Shown here: positions 23,131 through 31,273 of the stretch, in pieces
How positions within the stretch are numbered: position 1 is the stretch's first letter
Layout: every line of letters starts with the position of its first letter
Source: CAZMGT01 sp964565895
GTDB taxonomy: Bacteria > Armatimonadota > Zipacnadia > UBA1398 > CAZMGT01
Assembly (NCBI GenBank): GCA_964565895.1
Contig: CAZMGT010000040.1
Coordinates: forward strand, 1-34,897
Direction of reading: 5' to 3'
DNA length: 34,897 bases
Notes under the pieces: model-generated
Databases searched by the model: none
Seen by the model: only the letters and a program-made list of their open reading frames with translations
Told to the model about the DNA's origin: nothing
Made by a program: the position numbers and the translations under genes

Positions 23131-24906
23131 ATGAGAGCAACGAAGCTTTGCCTGGTCTGTGCAGCGCTTGCCGCGCTCGCTGTGCTCTGGCTTCCCGCGG
23201 CGCCCCTGCGCGCGGTGGATATGGGCGAGCTATATCAAACACCGGAGCACTGCCCGCGGTTTGCCAAGCCCCAGTTTATCTCGCGCCCGCTTACCGTCGC
23301 TTATCCTGGGATGGAGTATAACATTCGGCCGGCGATCAAGGGCGGGACATATCCCTATACCTTCTCGCTGAGCAAAGCGCCGCAGGGGATGAACATCGAC
23401 CCCGCCAAGGGGACGGTTACGTGGACGCCTCCCGACGCGGAAGGCAAGGCGTTTGACGTGGAGATTAAGGTCACCGACGCCGCCGGCCGCTCGGCGACGC
23501 AGGCGTTTTCGATAACCGTTACGCGCAAGCTGTTTTTCTTCGTCGCCCCCGACGGCGACGACGCCAACCCGGGGACGATCGACAAGCCGTGGAAGACCGT
23601 CCTGCGTGCGGCGGATCCCCCCGAGGGGTTTACCTATCCCCCGGGTGCGGTGGTCGTGTTCCGCGGGGGAGAGTATAAGGTCCATCGGCCGTCGGAGAAA
23701 AACAAGCTTGGGGGAAACGTCGTGCCCATTAGCGACCGCTCGCCGAGGTATTGGCTCGCCTATCCCGGGGAGCGGCCGGTGATCGACTTAGGCTGGTCGG
23801 GCGAGCTGCAGCGGGCGGCGCACGAGGAGCAAAAGGCATCGGGCAAGCTTAGGGGCGGGGGCAAGGAGCCCTCGACCCAGGGCTATGGCCACCGCTTTGC
23901 CCTCGTCCGCGGCTCGGACTACTTTTACATGGACGGCTTTGAGATCAAAAACGCCTGCTACTACATGTTCGTGATGTGGGACGGGCGGAACACGATTCAT
24001 ATTAGGCGGTGCAACCTCCACCACCTCTGGGCGGACTGGGCGGAGAACCCCAGCTTTATCTTTACCTTCGCCGGCGAGCGCAAGGGCGACTTTAACGCCT
24101 GGGGCGTGCGCCCGAAGACGACGCACTACACGAACTTCGTTGTCCAGGAAAACTACTTCCACGACCGGTTCTACGTGCGCGAGCGGGGAAGCCACGGCGG
24201 GGGCATGGTTTTCTACACCGTGCACAACGCCGTTGTCGAGGACAATGTGTTCGAGCGCATCTTCCGCGGGCAGTGCATTAACGACAAAGACAACGGTTTC
24301 GGCAACACCTATCGCAACAACGTCATGCGCGGAGGGTTTGCCATCTCCGGGCAGTGGAACTGCGACGAGATCGAGGTGTGCCATAACTACGTCGAGGGGG
24401 AGATGCGCATCGGCCACCAGCCGGGCTGGCTGCGCAACATTTGGGTGCACCACAACACAATCCGCGGCGAAGTTGCCCTAATGGCCGGGGGGACGAAGGT
24501 CCCCGAGAAGCTAGACGAGCAGGCGGGCGACTTCTCGCGCGCAAACACCGCGGACTCGGCGAAGGCCATCCGCGAGTTTCCTGTAGAGCGAAAACTCGTC
24601 CACTTTTACGGCAACGTGCTCGACGCCGCGGGCGGCGAGGGCCGCGACGCCAACGTCGTCCTCCGCCTGCCCAACAACAAGAACTTCGCCGAGCGCTGGC
24701 GCTATGTCCGTTGGGACGAGAACCTCGTGGACTCCGAGGCGCGCATCGAGCTTCTCTGGAACCGCTTCGTCGACTTCTCGGTAATGACCGCGGCGGGGTT
24801 CGACGCCCACGGCGCCCGCGCGAAGATCGACGTGGACAGCGAGGGGCGGTTGCCCGCGGGGTCGGACTATGCGAAGAAATACGGGCGGTTTGCCCGCCCG
24901 CTTTGA
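23131..24906 (+). CDS. Secreted Ig-like plus right-handed beta-helix protein
   Basis: 591 residues. A signal peptide (MRATKLCLVCAALAALAVLW to PLRA/VDMG) is followed at about 45-130 by a putative Ig-like domain (YPYTFSLSKAPQGMNIDPAKGTVTW with DVEIKVTDAAGRS). Next comes FFVAPDGDDANPGTIDKPWK (about 147-165), the typical opening of extracellular right-handed beta-helix proteins. Residues about 250-460 form the parallel beta-helix, with rung-like repeats rich in Asn and aromatics (YMDGFEIKNACYYMF, HIRRCNLHHLW, VVQENYFHDRF, VVEDNVFERIF, VHHNTIRGEV). Such proteins are often polysaccharide lyases or glycan-binding surface proteins. Catalytic residues of a lyase family cannot be assigned by eye. Monocistronic by position. 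Confidence 0.85.
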   Translation: MRATKLCLVCAALAALAVLWLPAAPLRAVDMGELYQTPEHCPRFAKPQFISRPLTVAYPGMEYNIRPAIKGGTYPYTFSLSKAPQGMNIDPAKGTVTWTPPDAEGKAFDVEIKVTDAAGRSATQAFSITVTRKLFFFVAPDGDDANPGTIDKPWKTVLRAADPPEGFTYPPGAVVVFRGGEYKVHRPSEKNKLGGNVVPISDRSPRYWLAYPGERPVIDLGWSGELQRAAHEEQKASGKLRGGGKEPSTQGYGHRFALVRGSDYFYMDGFEIKNACYYMFVMWDGRNTIHIRRCNLHHLWADWAENPSFIFTFAGERKGDFNAWGVRPKTTHYTNFVVQENYFHDRFYVRERGSHGGGMVFYTVHNAVVEDNVFERIFRGQCINDKDNGFGNTYRNNVMRGGFAISGQWNCDEIEVCHNYVEGEMRIGHQPGWLRNIWVHHNTIRGEVALMAGGTKVPEKLDEQAGDFSRANTADSAKAIREFPVERKLVHFYGNVLDAAGGEGRDANVVLRLPNNKNFAERWRYVRWDENLVDSEARIELLWNRFVDFSVMTAAGFDAHGARAKIDVDSEGRLPAGSDYAKKYGRFARPL

Positions 24907-24982
24907 GCTCCGCCAGCCCAGCCAGCGAAAACGACAAACGCCGGCGGCCGCGCCAGCCATCGGGTCGGCAGCGACTTTTTTT

Positions 24983-25009
24983 CTTCCCCCCGCCCAGCGC
25001 GGGGGGAAG
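24983..25009. terminator. Strong 11-bp hairpin between convergent genes
   Basis: CTTCCCCCCGC (24983-24993) and GCGGGGGGAAG (24999-25009) pair perfectly with a 5-base loop. The hairpin lies just past the stop of the pentapeptide gene (minus) and 77 bases past the beta-helix stop (plus). On neither strand does a T-run follow the stem; a T-run precedes it on the plus strand. It is probably a transcript end or 3' stabiliser for the convergent pair, not a textbook intrinsic terminator. Confidence 0.5.
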
Positions 25010-25014
25010 CTGGG

Positions 25015-25464
25015 CTATTGCTCCTCGAGGTCCAGGTCGCGCACTGCGCCTTCGGCGCGAGCTTCGGCCTTGGCCTTTTCGATCAGCTCCGCGCGCGCCT
25101 TGTCGGCAAGCTGCGTTTGCATCATCTCGATGAGATAGCGAATGTTAAACCCGTTTATCTCCAGGCCCTCGATGTCTGCATTGGTAATCTTTACATTGCG
25201 CAAAACGACGCCGTCCATCACCGCCCCGGCAAACGTGCAGTCCTGGCAGACGATCTCCTTGAAGTTTACGTCGGTGAACTGCGACCTGCTCAGGTTGACG
25301 TTGTTAAACGAAGCGGCGCGGGCGCAGAGGTCGTCGAAACTCGCCTCGGTGAGATCCAGGAGGTAAAAACTACAGTCGCGCATAATGACGTCCTCGAAGC
25401 TCGACCCGCGTAGGTTAACATTCTCAAACACGCTTCCGCTAATGTCCTCGTTGTGCACTTCCAT
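25015..25464 (-). CDS. Pentapeptide-repeat protein
   Basis: 149 residues. Residues about 8-105 form five-residue steps with Phe/Leu at the centre (SGSVFENVNLRGSSFEDV, SFNNVNLSRSQFTDVNF, ADIEGLEINGFNI), giving a right-handed quadrilateral beta-helix. The last 40 residues are an Ala/Glu/Lys-rich helix. Known pentapeptide proteins include DNA-gyrase protectors (Qnr/MfpA), but many short cytoplasmic members have no known role, and nothing here marks a gyrase protector. No signal peptide. GGAGGAGG and GGGGAG lie upstream of the ATG at 25464. It follows cysS by 134 bases and could be read with it. Confidence 0.8.
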   Translation of the reverse strand: MEVHNEDISGSVFENVNLRGSSFEDVIMRDCSFYLLDLTEASFDDLCARAASFNNVNLSRSQFTDVNFKEIVCQDCTFAGAVMDGVVLRNVKITNADIEGLEINGFNIRYLIEMMQTQLADKARAELIEKAKAEARAEGAVRDLDLEEQ

Positions 25465-25598
25465 GCTCCCCGCCTCCTCCAGCCGTGATCATCCGCAACG
25501 TCCAGGAACGGGCGCCCCCGAAGCGGGGCCAGCCGCGGGTCCTCCTATTCGGCACGGGGCAGCTTGTGTCCTCTGCTCTTTTTTCTTTCTCCGGTGCG

Positions 25599-27005
25599 CT
25601 ACGACGACGCCCTGCGCCAGCGCGTCCCCTGGGGCGTGTCCTCGAGGATGATTCCTTGCCGCGCGAGCTGCTCGCGAATCTCGTCCGCCCGCGCATAGTC
25701 CTTTTTCCGCCGCGCCTCCTCACGCTCGGCAATGAGCGCCGCGATCTCCTCGTCGAGCATCTCGCGCTCGTGCTCAAGCACGGCGAGGATTTGGTCGAAC
25801 TCGCGCATCGCGGCAAGCACCTGCTCCAGCTCCTCGCGGCTCGCCGAGCCGGATTGAATCGCGGCGTTCGTTTCCGAGACCAAGTCGTGCATGCGGGCCA
25901 CGGCCTGGGGCGTCTGAAGGTCGTTGTACATCGCCTGGAAGAACTGCTCGCGCAACGTCTCCGCGCGTGGGCCGAGCGTTCCCCCAGGGCCGAGGGGCTC
26001 GCCCGAAGCAAGTAGGTCCTCGACGCGGTCGAGGAAGTTGTGCAGGCTGTCCACCGTGCGCTTGGCCTGCTCGAGGCCGGCAAAGGTAAAGTTTAGCTGG
26101 CTGCGATAGTGCGCGGAGACGTAGAGATAGCGGATGGCCAGCGGGTCCGCGCCTCGCTTAAGCAGGTCGCGCAGGGTGTAGAAGTTGCCCAGCGACTTGG
26201 CCATCTTCTTCCCCTCGACGATCAGGTGCTCGTGGTGCACCCAATGCCGGGCGAATGGATAGCCCGCCCCGCGCGCCTGAGCAATTTCGTTTTCGTGGTG
26301 CGGAAAGATGTTGTCCACCCCGCCGGTGTGAATGTCGAACTCCGGCCCGAGATACTTAATGCTCATCGCCGAGCACTCAATATGCCACCCCGGCCGCCCG
26401 GGGCCGATTACCGTCTCCCACACCGGCTCGTTGGGCTTGGGCGCCTTCCATAGGGCAAAGTCGCGCACGTCGCTCTTCTCATACTCGTCCACATCTACCC
26501 GCGCGCCCGGGCGAATGCCAGACATGTCCAGCCGCGACAGCTTGCCATAGTCGGGAAAACTCTCGATGCGGAAATAGTACGACCCCGCGCTCTCATAAGC
26601 GTGACCGCGCTCGACAAGCCGCTTAACCATCTCCGCCATCTCGTTAATGTGCTCCGTAGCCCGGCAGACGATCGTCGGTCGTTGGATGCGCAGGGTGTCA
26701 ATGTCCTCGAAAAACGCCTCCTCAAAGGGCTTGGTATAGGCGCGAATGGCCTCGATGCCCCCCGGCGCGGCGCGGATTATCTTGTCGTCCACGTCGGTAA
26801 TGTTCATTACGTGGGTAACCTCGTAGCCGGCATGGCGCAGGGTGCGCACGAGAACGTCGTCCGCGGCATATTTGCGCAAGTTGCCGATGTGCGCGTAGTC
26901 GTAGACCGTGGGCCCGCAGCAGTAAATGCCAATGTGACCCTCGCGCACGGGGCGCAGCTCCTCGATCTGCCGGGTCATGGTGTTGTAAAGCCGGATTTTG
27001 CTCAT
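25599..27005 (-). CDS. cysS: Cysteinyl-tRNA synthetase
   Basis: 468 residues. The ATG at 27005 follows AAGGAGGAAG; a longer frame from 27059 is rejected. Class Ia synthetase charging tRNA-Cys: the zinc and active-site cysteine in YCCGPTVYDYAHIGN (Cys30; HIGN at 39-42 in place of HIGH), zinc ligands in PGWHIECSAMS and HHENEIAQ, and the signature loop KKMAKSLGNF near residue 268. The C-terminal 150 residues are the helical DALR-like tRNA-binding part. All key residues are present. It lies in the minus-strand unit downstream of the UxaA-family gene, with 59 bases between. Cytoplasmic. Confidence 0.97.
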   Translation of the reverse strand: MSKIRLYNTMTRQIEELRPVREGHIGIYCCGPTVYDYAHIGNLRKYAADDVLVRTLRHAGYEVTHVMNITDVDDKIIRAAPGGIEAIRAYTKPFEEAFFEDIDTLRIQRPTIVCRATEHINEMAEMVKRLVERGHAYESAGSYYFRIESFPDYGKLSRLDMSGIRPGARVDVDEYEKSDVRDFALWKAPKPNEPVWETVIGPGRPGWHIECSAMSIKYLGPEFDIHTGGVDNIFPHHENEIAQARGAGYPFARHWVHHEHLIVEGKKMAKSLGNFYTLRDLLKRGADPLAIRYLYVSAHYRSQLNFTFAGLEQAKRTVDSLHNFLDRVEDLLASGEPLGPGGTLGPRAETLREQFFQAMYNDLQTPQAVARMHDLVSETNAAIQSGSASREELEQVLAAMREFDQILAVLEHEREMLDEEIAALIAEREEARRKKDYARADEIREQLARQGIILEDTPQGTRWRRASS

Positions 27006-27064
27006 TGTCTTCCTCCTTGTGCGAAAACCTGCGGGAAAAGCAAGAAGGGGAAAAGGCAAGACGG

Positions 27065-28258
27065 CTAGACGGCGGGACGGGAGCTGCTACAGCAAATGCC
27101 CGCCGCGGCGGGGTCGAGGAACATGGCGAACTCGCCGTGGCCGTGCCGCTCGGCCCACGTCTGCTCGCCCGAGGCCACGCGCAGAATCTGCTGGAAAATG
27201 CGCTCGCCCAGCTCCGCGCAGCTTGTCCGCCCCTCGATAATCTCGCCCGCGTTTATGTCGATCACGTCGGGAAGCTCCTCGGCCAGCGCGCTGTTGCTCC
27301 CCACCTTTATCGTCGGTGCGATGGGGCAGCCCGCCGGCGTCCCCCTGCCGGTAGTAAATACCACAATGTTAGCGCCGCCGGCAACCATCCCCGTCACCGA
27401 AAGCACGTCGTGCCCCGGCGTGTCCATAATCACTAGCCCCCGCGCGCGCACCCGCTCGCCATAGTGCACGCAGGCGACGATCTCGCTTGTCCCTCCCTTT
27501 AAAATGCACCCCAGCGACTTCTCAACGATCGTCGTTAGCCCGCCGGCGATGTTTCCCGGGGCAAGGGTCGTGCTCTCCCCGCGCCCCAGGCCCGTCGCGG
27601 CAAACCGCCGCTCGGCGCGGGCGACCACCTCGCGAATGCGCCGGGCGACGCGCGCGTCGCGCGCCCTGCGGGCGAGGATCTCCTCCGCGCCGATCATCTC
27701 CGTCGTCTCGGAAAGGATCACCGTGCCGCCGGCGGCCACGATACGGTCCGCGGCGGCACCCACCGCGGGGTTTGCGGAAAGCCCGCTGAACGCGTCCGAC
27801 CCGCCGCACTCCAACGCGACAACCAGCCCGGACAACGGGCAGGGAAAGCGCCGCTCGGCCTGGGCTTCGGCGAGCCAGCGGCTGGCGCACTCTACCCCGC
27901 GGCGGACGGTGGCCTCCCAGCCGCCGCTGCCCTGAATGCGCAGCACGCCCGTCGGTTTGCCTGTGCGCGCAATGCGCTCGGCAAGGTCCTCCGCGGCGAT
28001 CGTCTCGCAGCCCAGGCCGACGACGAGCGCAGCGTAGACGTTGGGGTTTGCCCCAAAGCCCGCGAGAATGCGCACGGCGGCCTCGTTTGTGTCCTGGTTA
28101 AAGTCGCAACCCGCGCTATGGGGAAGCGCGACGACCCCGGGCACGCGCCGGGCGATCTCCTTCGCCACGCTGTTGGCGCAGATGACCGTGGGGATAACCA
28201 GGACGTGCGAGCGCACGCCCACGCGGCCATCGCGCCGCGGGTAGCCGAAAAACTTCAC
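27065..28258 (-). CDS. UxaA-family hydro-lyase (altronate dehydratase / sulfolactate sulfo-lyase large subunit type)
   Basis: 397 residues. It matches the C-terminal catalytic part of altronate dehydratase and the large subunit of (2R)-sulfolactate sulfo-lyase: HSAGCDFNQDTNEA, VVGLGCETIAAEDL, VALECGGSDAFSGLSANPAVG, LAPGNIAGGLTTIVEKSLGC, FTTGRGTPAGCPIAPTIKV and VIDINAGEI. The conserved cysteines are likely iron ligands. The N-terminal SAF domain of full-length altronate dehydratase is missing and no separate SAF gene lies next to it, so the substrate is open. The GTG start at 28258 directly follows the TAG of the PHP gene with no spacer (TAGGTG), implying tight coupling. No sugar-acid genes are nearby, except perhaps the LacI regulator at 31274. 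Confidence 0.85.
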   Translation of the reverse strand: MKFFGYPRRDGRVGVRSHVLVIPTVICANSVAKEIARRVPGVVALPHSAGCDFNQDTNEAAVRILAGFGANPNVYAALVVGLGCETIAAEDLAERIARTGKPTGVLRIQGSGGWEATVRRGVECASRWLAEAQAERRFPCPLSGLVVALECGGSDAFSGLSANPAVGAAADRIVAAGGTVILSETTEMIGAEEILARRARDARVARRIREVVARAERRFAATGLGRGESTTLAPGNIAGGLTTIVEKSLGCILKGGTSEIVACVHYGERVRARGLVIMDTPGHDVLSVTGMVAGGANIVVFTTGRGTPAGCPIAPTIKVGSNSALAEELPDVIDINAGEIIEGRTSCAELGERIFQQILRVASGEQTWAERHGHGEFAMFLDPAAAGICCSSSRPAV

Positions 28259-29110
28259 CTAGCCGACCTCCCGCGCGGACGCCCGACGGATGCGCGCGGC
28301 CTCCTCGCGCAGGGCGTCTACGACTTCCACGGGCACGGTAACGCTGCCCAGCTCGTATGCGCGCGAGCTGCCCGGGCCGTGGCTGTCCGAGCCACCGGTG
28401 GCCAGGAGGCCCAAACGGTCGGCAAGGGCCTGGTATTTCTCCGCCATTTCCGGCGTGTGGTCCGAGTGCCAGACCTCGACTCCGCGCAGCCCGCGGGCGG
28501 CGAGCTGTTCGATCAGCTCGTCCAAGCCAACGATCCCCGGGTGGGCGAACACGGGGACGCCGCCCGCGGTGCGAATTAGCGTTACCGCCTCCTCGGGGGA
28601 GAGGCGGCGGCGGGGAACGTAGGCCGGCCCGCCCTTGCTTAGGTATTTGCGAAACGAGTCGCGCTGCGACTCCCCATAGCCGCGCTCGTGAAGCACCGCG
28701 GCGACATGGGGCCGGCCCACGGCGCCGTGTTCCGCTTTTTTCATTACCTCGTCAAACCCGATGCGAATCCCCAGGCGCTCGAGCTTGGCCAAAATGCGCC
28801 TAATGCGGCTCACGCGTTGGCGGCGGAGGTTGCGCAGGGTGGATTGCAGGGCGGGGCTGTTGATGTCTACAAAGTAGCCCAAAATATGCACCTCAAACGC
28901 CCGCTCCTCGCAGCTTAGCTCCACCCCGGGGACAACGATGACTCCCTGCTTCTCCCCCTCGGCCAACGCCTCGGGAACGCCCAGCGTCGTGTCGTGATCG
29001 CACACACCCACCGCGGCCAGCCCGCGCTCGCGCGCCGCGCGGACAAGCTCGCGCGGGCTATAGGTCCCATCCGACGCCGTGGTGTGTGCGTGTAGGTCAG
29101 CGCGGCCCAT
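28259..29110 (-). CDS. PHP-domain phosphoesterase
   Basis: 283 residues. PHP metal ligands are all present: ADLHAHTTASDGTYSP (His7, His9), VCDHDTTLG, PGVELSCE, the middle HVAAVLHERG, FAHPG and GGSDSHGPG. The architecture matches the YciV/RnmAM-like group, which includes 3',5'-nucleotide bisphosphate phosphatases and 5'-to-3' RNA exonucleases; the exact substrate cannot be told. The start overlaps the end of the CCA-enzyme gene by 14 bases, and its stop abuts the UxaA-family start. An RNA or nucleotide role would fit the NYN and CCA genes upstream. Confidence 0.92.
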   Translation of the reverse strand: MGRADLHAHTTASDGTYSPRELVRAARERGLAAVGVCDHDTTLGVPEALAEGEKQGVIVVPGVELSCEERAFEVHILGYFVDINSPALQSTLRNLRRQRVSRIRRILAKLERLGIRIGFDEVMKKAEHGAVGRPHVAAVLHERGYGESQRDSFRKYLSKGGPAYVPRRRLSPEEAVTLIRTAGGVPVFAHPGIVGLDELIEQLAARGLRGVEVWHSDHTPEMAEKYQALADRLGLLATGGSDSHGPGSSRAYELGSVTVPVEVVDALREEAARIRRASAREVG

Positions 29111-30557
29111 TGCTCAACTCCGCGGCGAGCTTTCGCGCCAAGGCCAGGGCCTCGGCGCGGGAGTGAATCTCGCCCAGCTCCTGCGCCTCCTGCACAGCCT
29201 CGAGCAGCCTGCCGATAACCGGCCCCGGGGCCAGCCCCAGCTCTTCCATAATATCCCGCCCGGTGACCAGTCGCGGCTTCGCCTCTCGCTCTTCCCCTTG
29301 TTTGACACACGCTTCGGCAAGGCGTTCAAACGCCTGTTTATAGCGGGCAAGCTGCGCCTCGTCCTCGCTTCCCCCGCGTGTGGCCAGCCGGTCGCACAGG
29401 GCAAGCGCTAGAACATCGGCTGAAAACGGCGCCGTGTCGCGCAACAGCCGGCGAATCGCTCGCGCGCTCAGCTCTTTTTCCTTGGCGAGCATCGAGGGAC
29501 GCAAATGATGGCGCACGAGTGTGGCGACGAGCTTTGTCTCCTGGCGCGAGGCGCGCAGGCGCAGGCAAATCTCGCGCGCCATCTCTGCGCCGAGCTCCGC
29601 GTGGCCGGCGAACGACAGCCCGCCGCCCGGGCGCGGCCTGGCCGCGCGGGGCTTGGCCACGTCGTGGACCAGCGCGCCCAGCTTTACCGCCGCCGGCCTG
29701 CTGCGCACCCCGTGCAGCGGCTCGCGCGCGACGACGCAGAGCACCTTGCGCGTGGCTTCGCCCAGGTCAGGCTCGGCCTGGCGGTTGTGCAGCAGCAGGT
29801 CGAGGTAGTGCACCGTTTCGATGCTGTGCGAGAACACGTCGAGGTGGTGCCTCCCGCCACCGTTTTGGCCCACCGTCGGCTCAAGCTCGGGAACGAGAGC
29901 GAAAAGCAGGCCCACCCCGCGCATTCCCTCAAGCGCTTGCGCGGCGCGCTGGCTAGCGAGGAGCTTTGTGAGCTCCGCGTTAATGCGCTCGGCGGCCGGC
30001 TTAGCGATGGCCTGTGCGCGCTGGGCGACCGCGGCAAGCGTCTTTTCCTCGATAACAAACCCCAGCTCGGCAGCCAGGCGAAACGCGCGCAGCAGCCTGA
30101 GCGGGTCGGCGTCGAACGCGGCGGGGCTAGTCATGCGCAAAATGCCCGCCTCGATGTCCGCCAGGCCGCCGAGGGGGTCCACAACCTCCCACTGCTCGCC
30201 GCGCGGGGCAAGGGCCAGGGCGTTTATCGTAAAGTCGCGCTGCCTCAGGTTCTCCTCGAGCGAGCGCCCCACGGCGACGACATCGAGCGCGGGCATATCG
30301 CGCCGGACGATGCGCAGGGTAAGCGGCTCCTCGTGCAGCTCGATCACCTTCGCGCCCAGCTCGCGGGCAAGCTCCGCGCAAAACCGCGGCACGTCGCCCG
30401 CGACGCACAGGTCGACATCCTCCACCTCGCGGCCGAGCAGAGCGTCGCGCACGCACCCCCCGACGAGGAACACAGAGGCGCTCAGCCGCGCGCCAACGCG
30501 CAGGGCAGCGGCAACCTCCGGGCGCAGGGAAATGGCGCTGAGGAAGAGCTTGCGCAT
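29097..30557 (-). CDS. cca: CCA tRNA nucleotidyltransferase / poly(A) polymerase family with HD domain
   Basis: 486 residues. The nucleotidyltransferase head has VFLVGGCVRDALLGREVEDVDLCV in two parts: GG at 33-34, catalytic Asp47 and Asp49. It continues with RQRDFTINALAL and the binding region DPLRLLRAFRLAAELGF. A C-terminal HD-type domain has LGALVHDVAKP and LVATLVRHHLRPS. The enzyme adds or repairs the 3' CCA of tRNA; whether it adds C, A or both cannot be told from sequence alone. The tRNA-Leu in this window encodes its own CCA, so repair is a likely use. The ATG at 30557 lies 4 bases after the NYN stop with no Shine-Dalgarno, indicating coupling. Confidence 0.93.
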   Translation of the reverse strand: MRKLFLSAISLRPEVAAALRVGARLSASVFLVGGCVRDALLGREVEDVDLCVAGDVPRFCAELARELGAKVIELHEEPLTLRIVRRDMPALDVVAVGRSLEENLRQRDFTINALALAPRGEQWEVVDPLGGLADIEAGILRMTSPAAFDADPLRLLRAFRLAAELGFVIEEKTLAAVAQRAQAIAKPAAERINAELTKLLASQRAAQALEGMRGVGLLFALVPELEPTVGQNGGGRHHLDVFSHSIETVHYLDLLLHNRQAEPDLGEATRKVLCVVAREPLHGVRSRPAAVKLGALVHDVAKPRAARPRPGGGLSFAGHAELGAEMAREICLRLRASRQETKLVATLVRHHLRPSMLAKEKELSARAIRRLLRDTAPFSADVLALALCDRLATRGGSEDEAQLARYKQAFERLAEACVKQGEEREAKPRLVTGRDIMEELGLAPGPVIGRLLEAVQEAQELGEIHSRAEALALARKLAAELSNGPR

Positions 30558-30561
30558 CAGG

Positions 30562-31092
30562 TTATTTGGCGGGGGCGTGCTCGGGTCGCGCGCGCTCCGC
30601 GGGAGGATTCTTAATCAATAGCTCCGGCCCGATCTCGTGAAACTCCGTCGCCGCCTGTATAAGCTCGGGCGAGGTGCTCGCGGGGAACGAAAATACCTCT
30701 ACGCGCACGCCCTTGGCCTTAAGCAGGTTTACCAGATCTACAAAGTCGCCGTCGCCGGTAACCAGAATGACAACGTCGAGCCGGTCGGCCATGGTGATCG
30801 TGTCGATGGCCATGCCCATGTCCCAGTCGCCCTTCGCCGTGCCGTCGGGGCGCAGCTTGAGCTGCTTGGACTTTACCTCATACCCCGTCTGCTTGAGCAT
30901 GCTGATAAACGCCGTCTGGTCCGTCTCCGGGGTCTGGACAACATAGGCAATGGCCCGCACCAGCTCGCGGCCGCGCACCGCTGCCTCCATTAGCCGAGCG
31001 AAGTTCAGCCGCGCGTTGTGCTGATATTTCGCCGAATAGAACATGTTCTGCACGTCGATAAACAAGCCGACGCGCTGGTGCACGTGAACCAC
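30562..31092 (-). CDS. NYN-domain (PIN-like) ribonuclease, LabA/DUF88 family
   Basis: 176 residues. The GTG at 31092 is chosen because GGAGG lies 6 bases upstream and because the alternative ATG at 31167 overlaps the promoter. NYN acidic residues are present: LFIDVQNMFY (Asp13, Asn16), KGDWDMGMAID (Asp89, Asp91) and VILVTGDGDFVDLV (Asp114, Asp116), which bind magnesium in PIN-like nucleases. LabA-family proteins are predicted or shown to cleave RNA. First gene of the operon that continues with the CCA enzyme after 4 bases. Cytoplasmic. Confidence 0.9.
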   Translation of the reverse strand: MVHVHQRVGLFIDVQNMFYSAKYQHNARLNFARLMEAAVRGRELVRAIAYVVQTPETDQTAFISMLKQTGYEVKSKQLKLRPDGTAKGDWDMGMAIDTITMADRLDVVILVTGDGDFVDLVNLLKAKGVRVEVFSFPASTSPELIQAATEFHEIGPELLIKNPPAERARPEHAPAK

Positions 31093-31166
31093 AGCAAACC
31101 TCCGCGGGCGCGGCACATCCTGCCCGTGCCAAGTTGCGAAAGCTACGCCACGCCTTTTCAACGCCA

Positions 31167-31196
31167 TTATATCAGCGCGTGTTTAGCCGGGTCAAA
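31167..31196 (-). promoter_or_regulatory. Strong promoter for the NYN-cca-PHP operon
   Basis: On the minus strand TTGACC (31196-31191) and a perfect TATAAT (31172-31167) with an 18-base spacer. Transcription would begin near 31160, giving a 5' leader of about 68 bases to the GTG at 31092. Confidence 0.75.
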
Positions 31197-31218
31197 CAGC
31201 GGGGGAAGGATCGCGCGC

Positions 31219-31240
31219 CGGTTAACCGAAGGCTCCTTCG
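31219..31240. promoter_or_regulatory. Overlapping palindromes, candidate LacI-family operator
   Basis: CGGTTAACCG (31219-31228) and CGAAGG-CT-CCTTCG (31227-31240) are perfect palindromes sharing two bases. They lie between the minus-strand promoter (31167-31196) and the LacI gene start (31274). LacI-family genes often have such sites before them. The central TTAA is unlike the classic central CG, so the call is tentative. Confidence 0.35.
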
Positions 31241-31273
31241 CCAAACCTTGCCTGCGCCCTGGTGGACAGAGCG

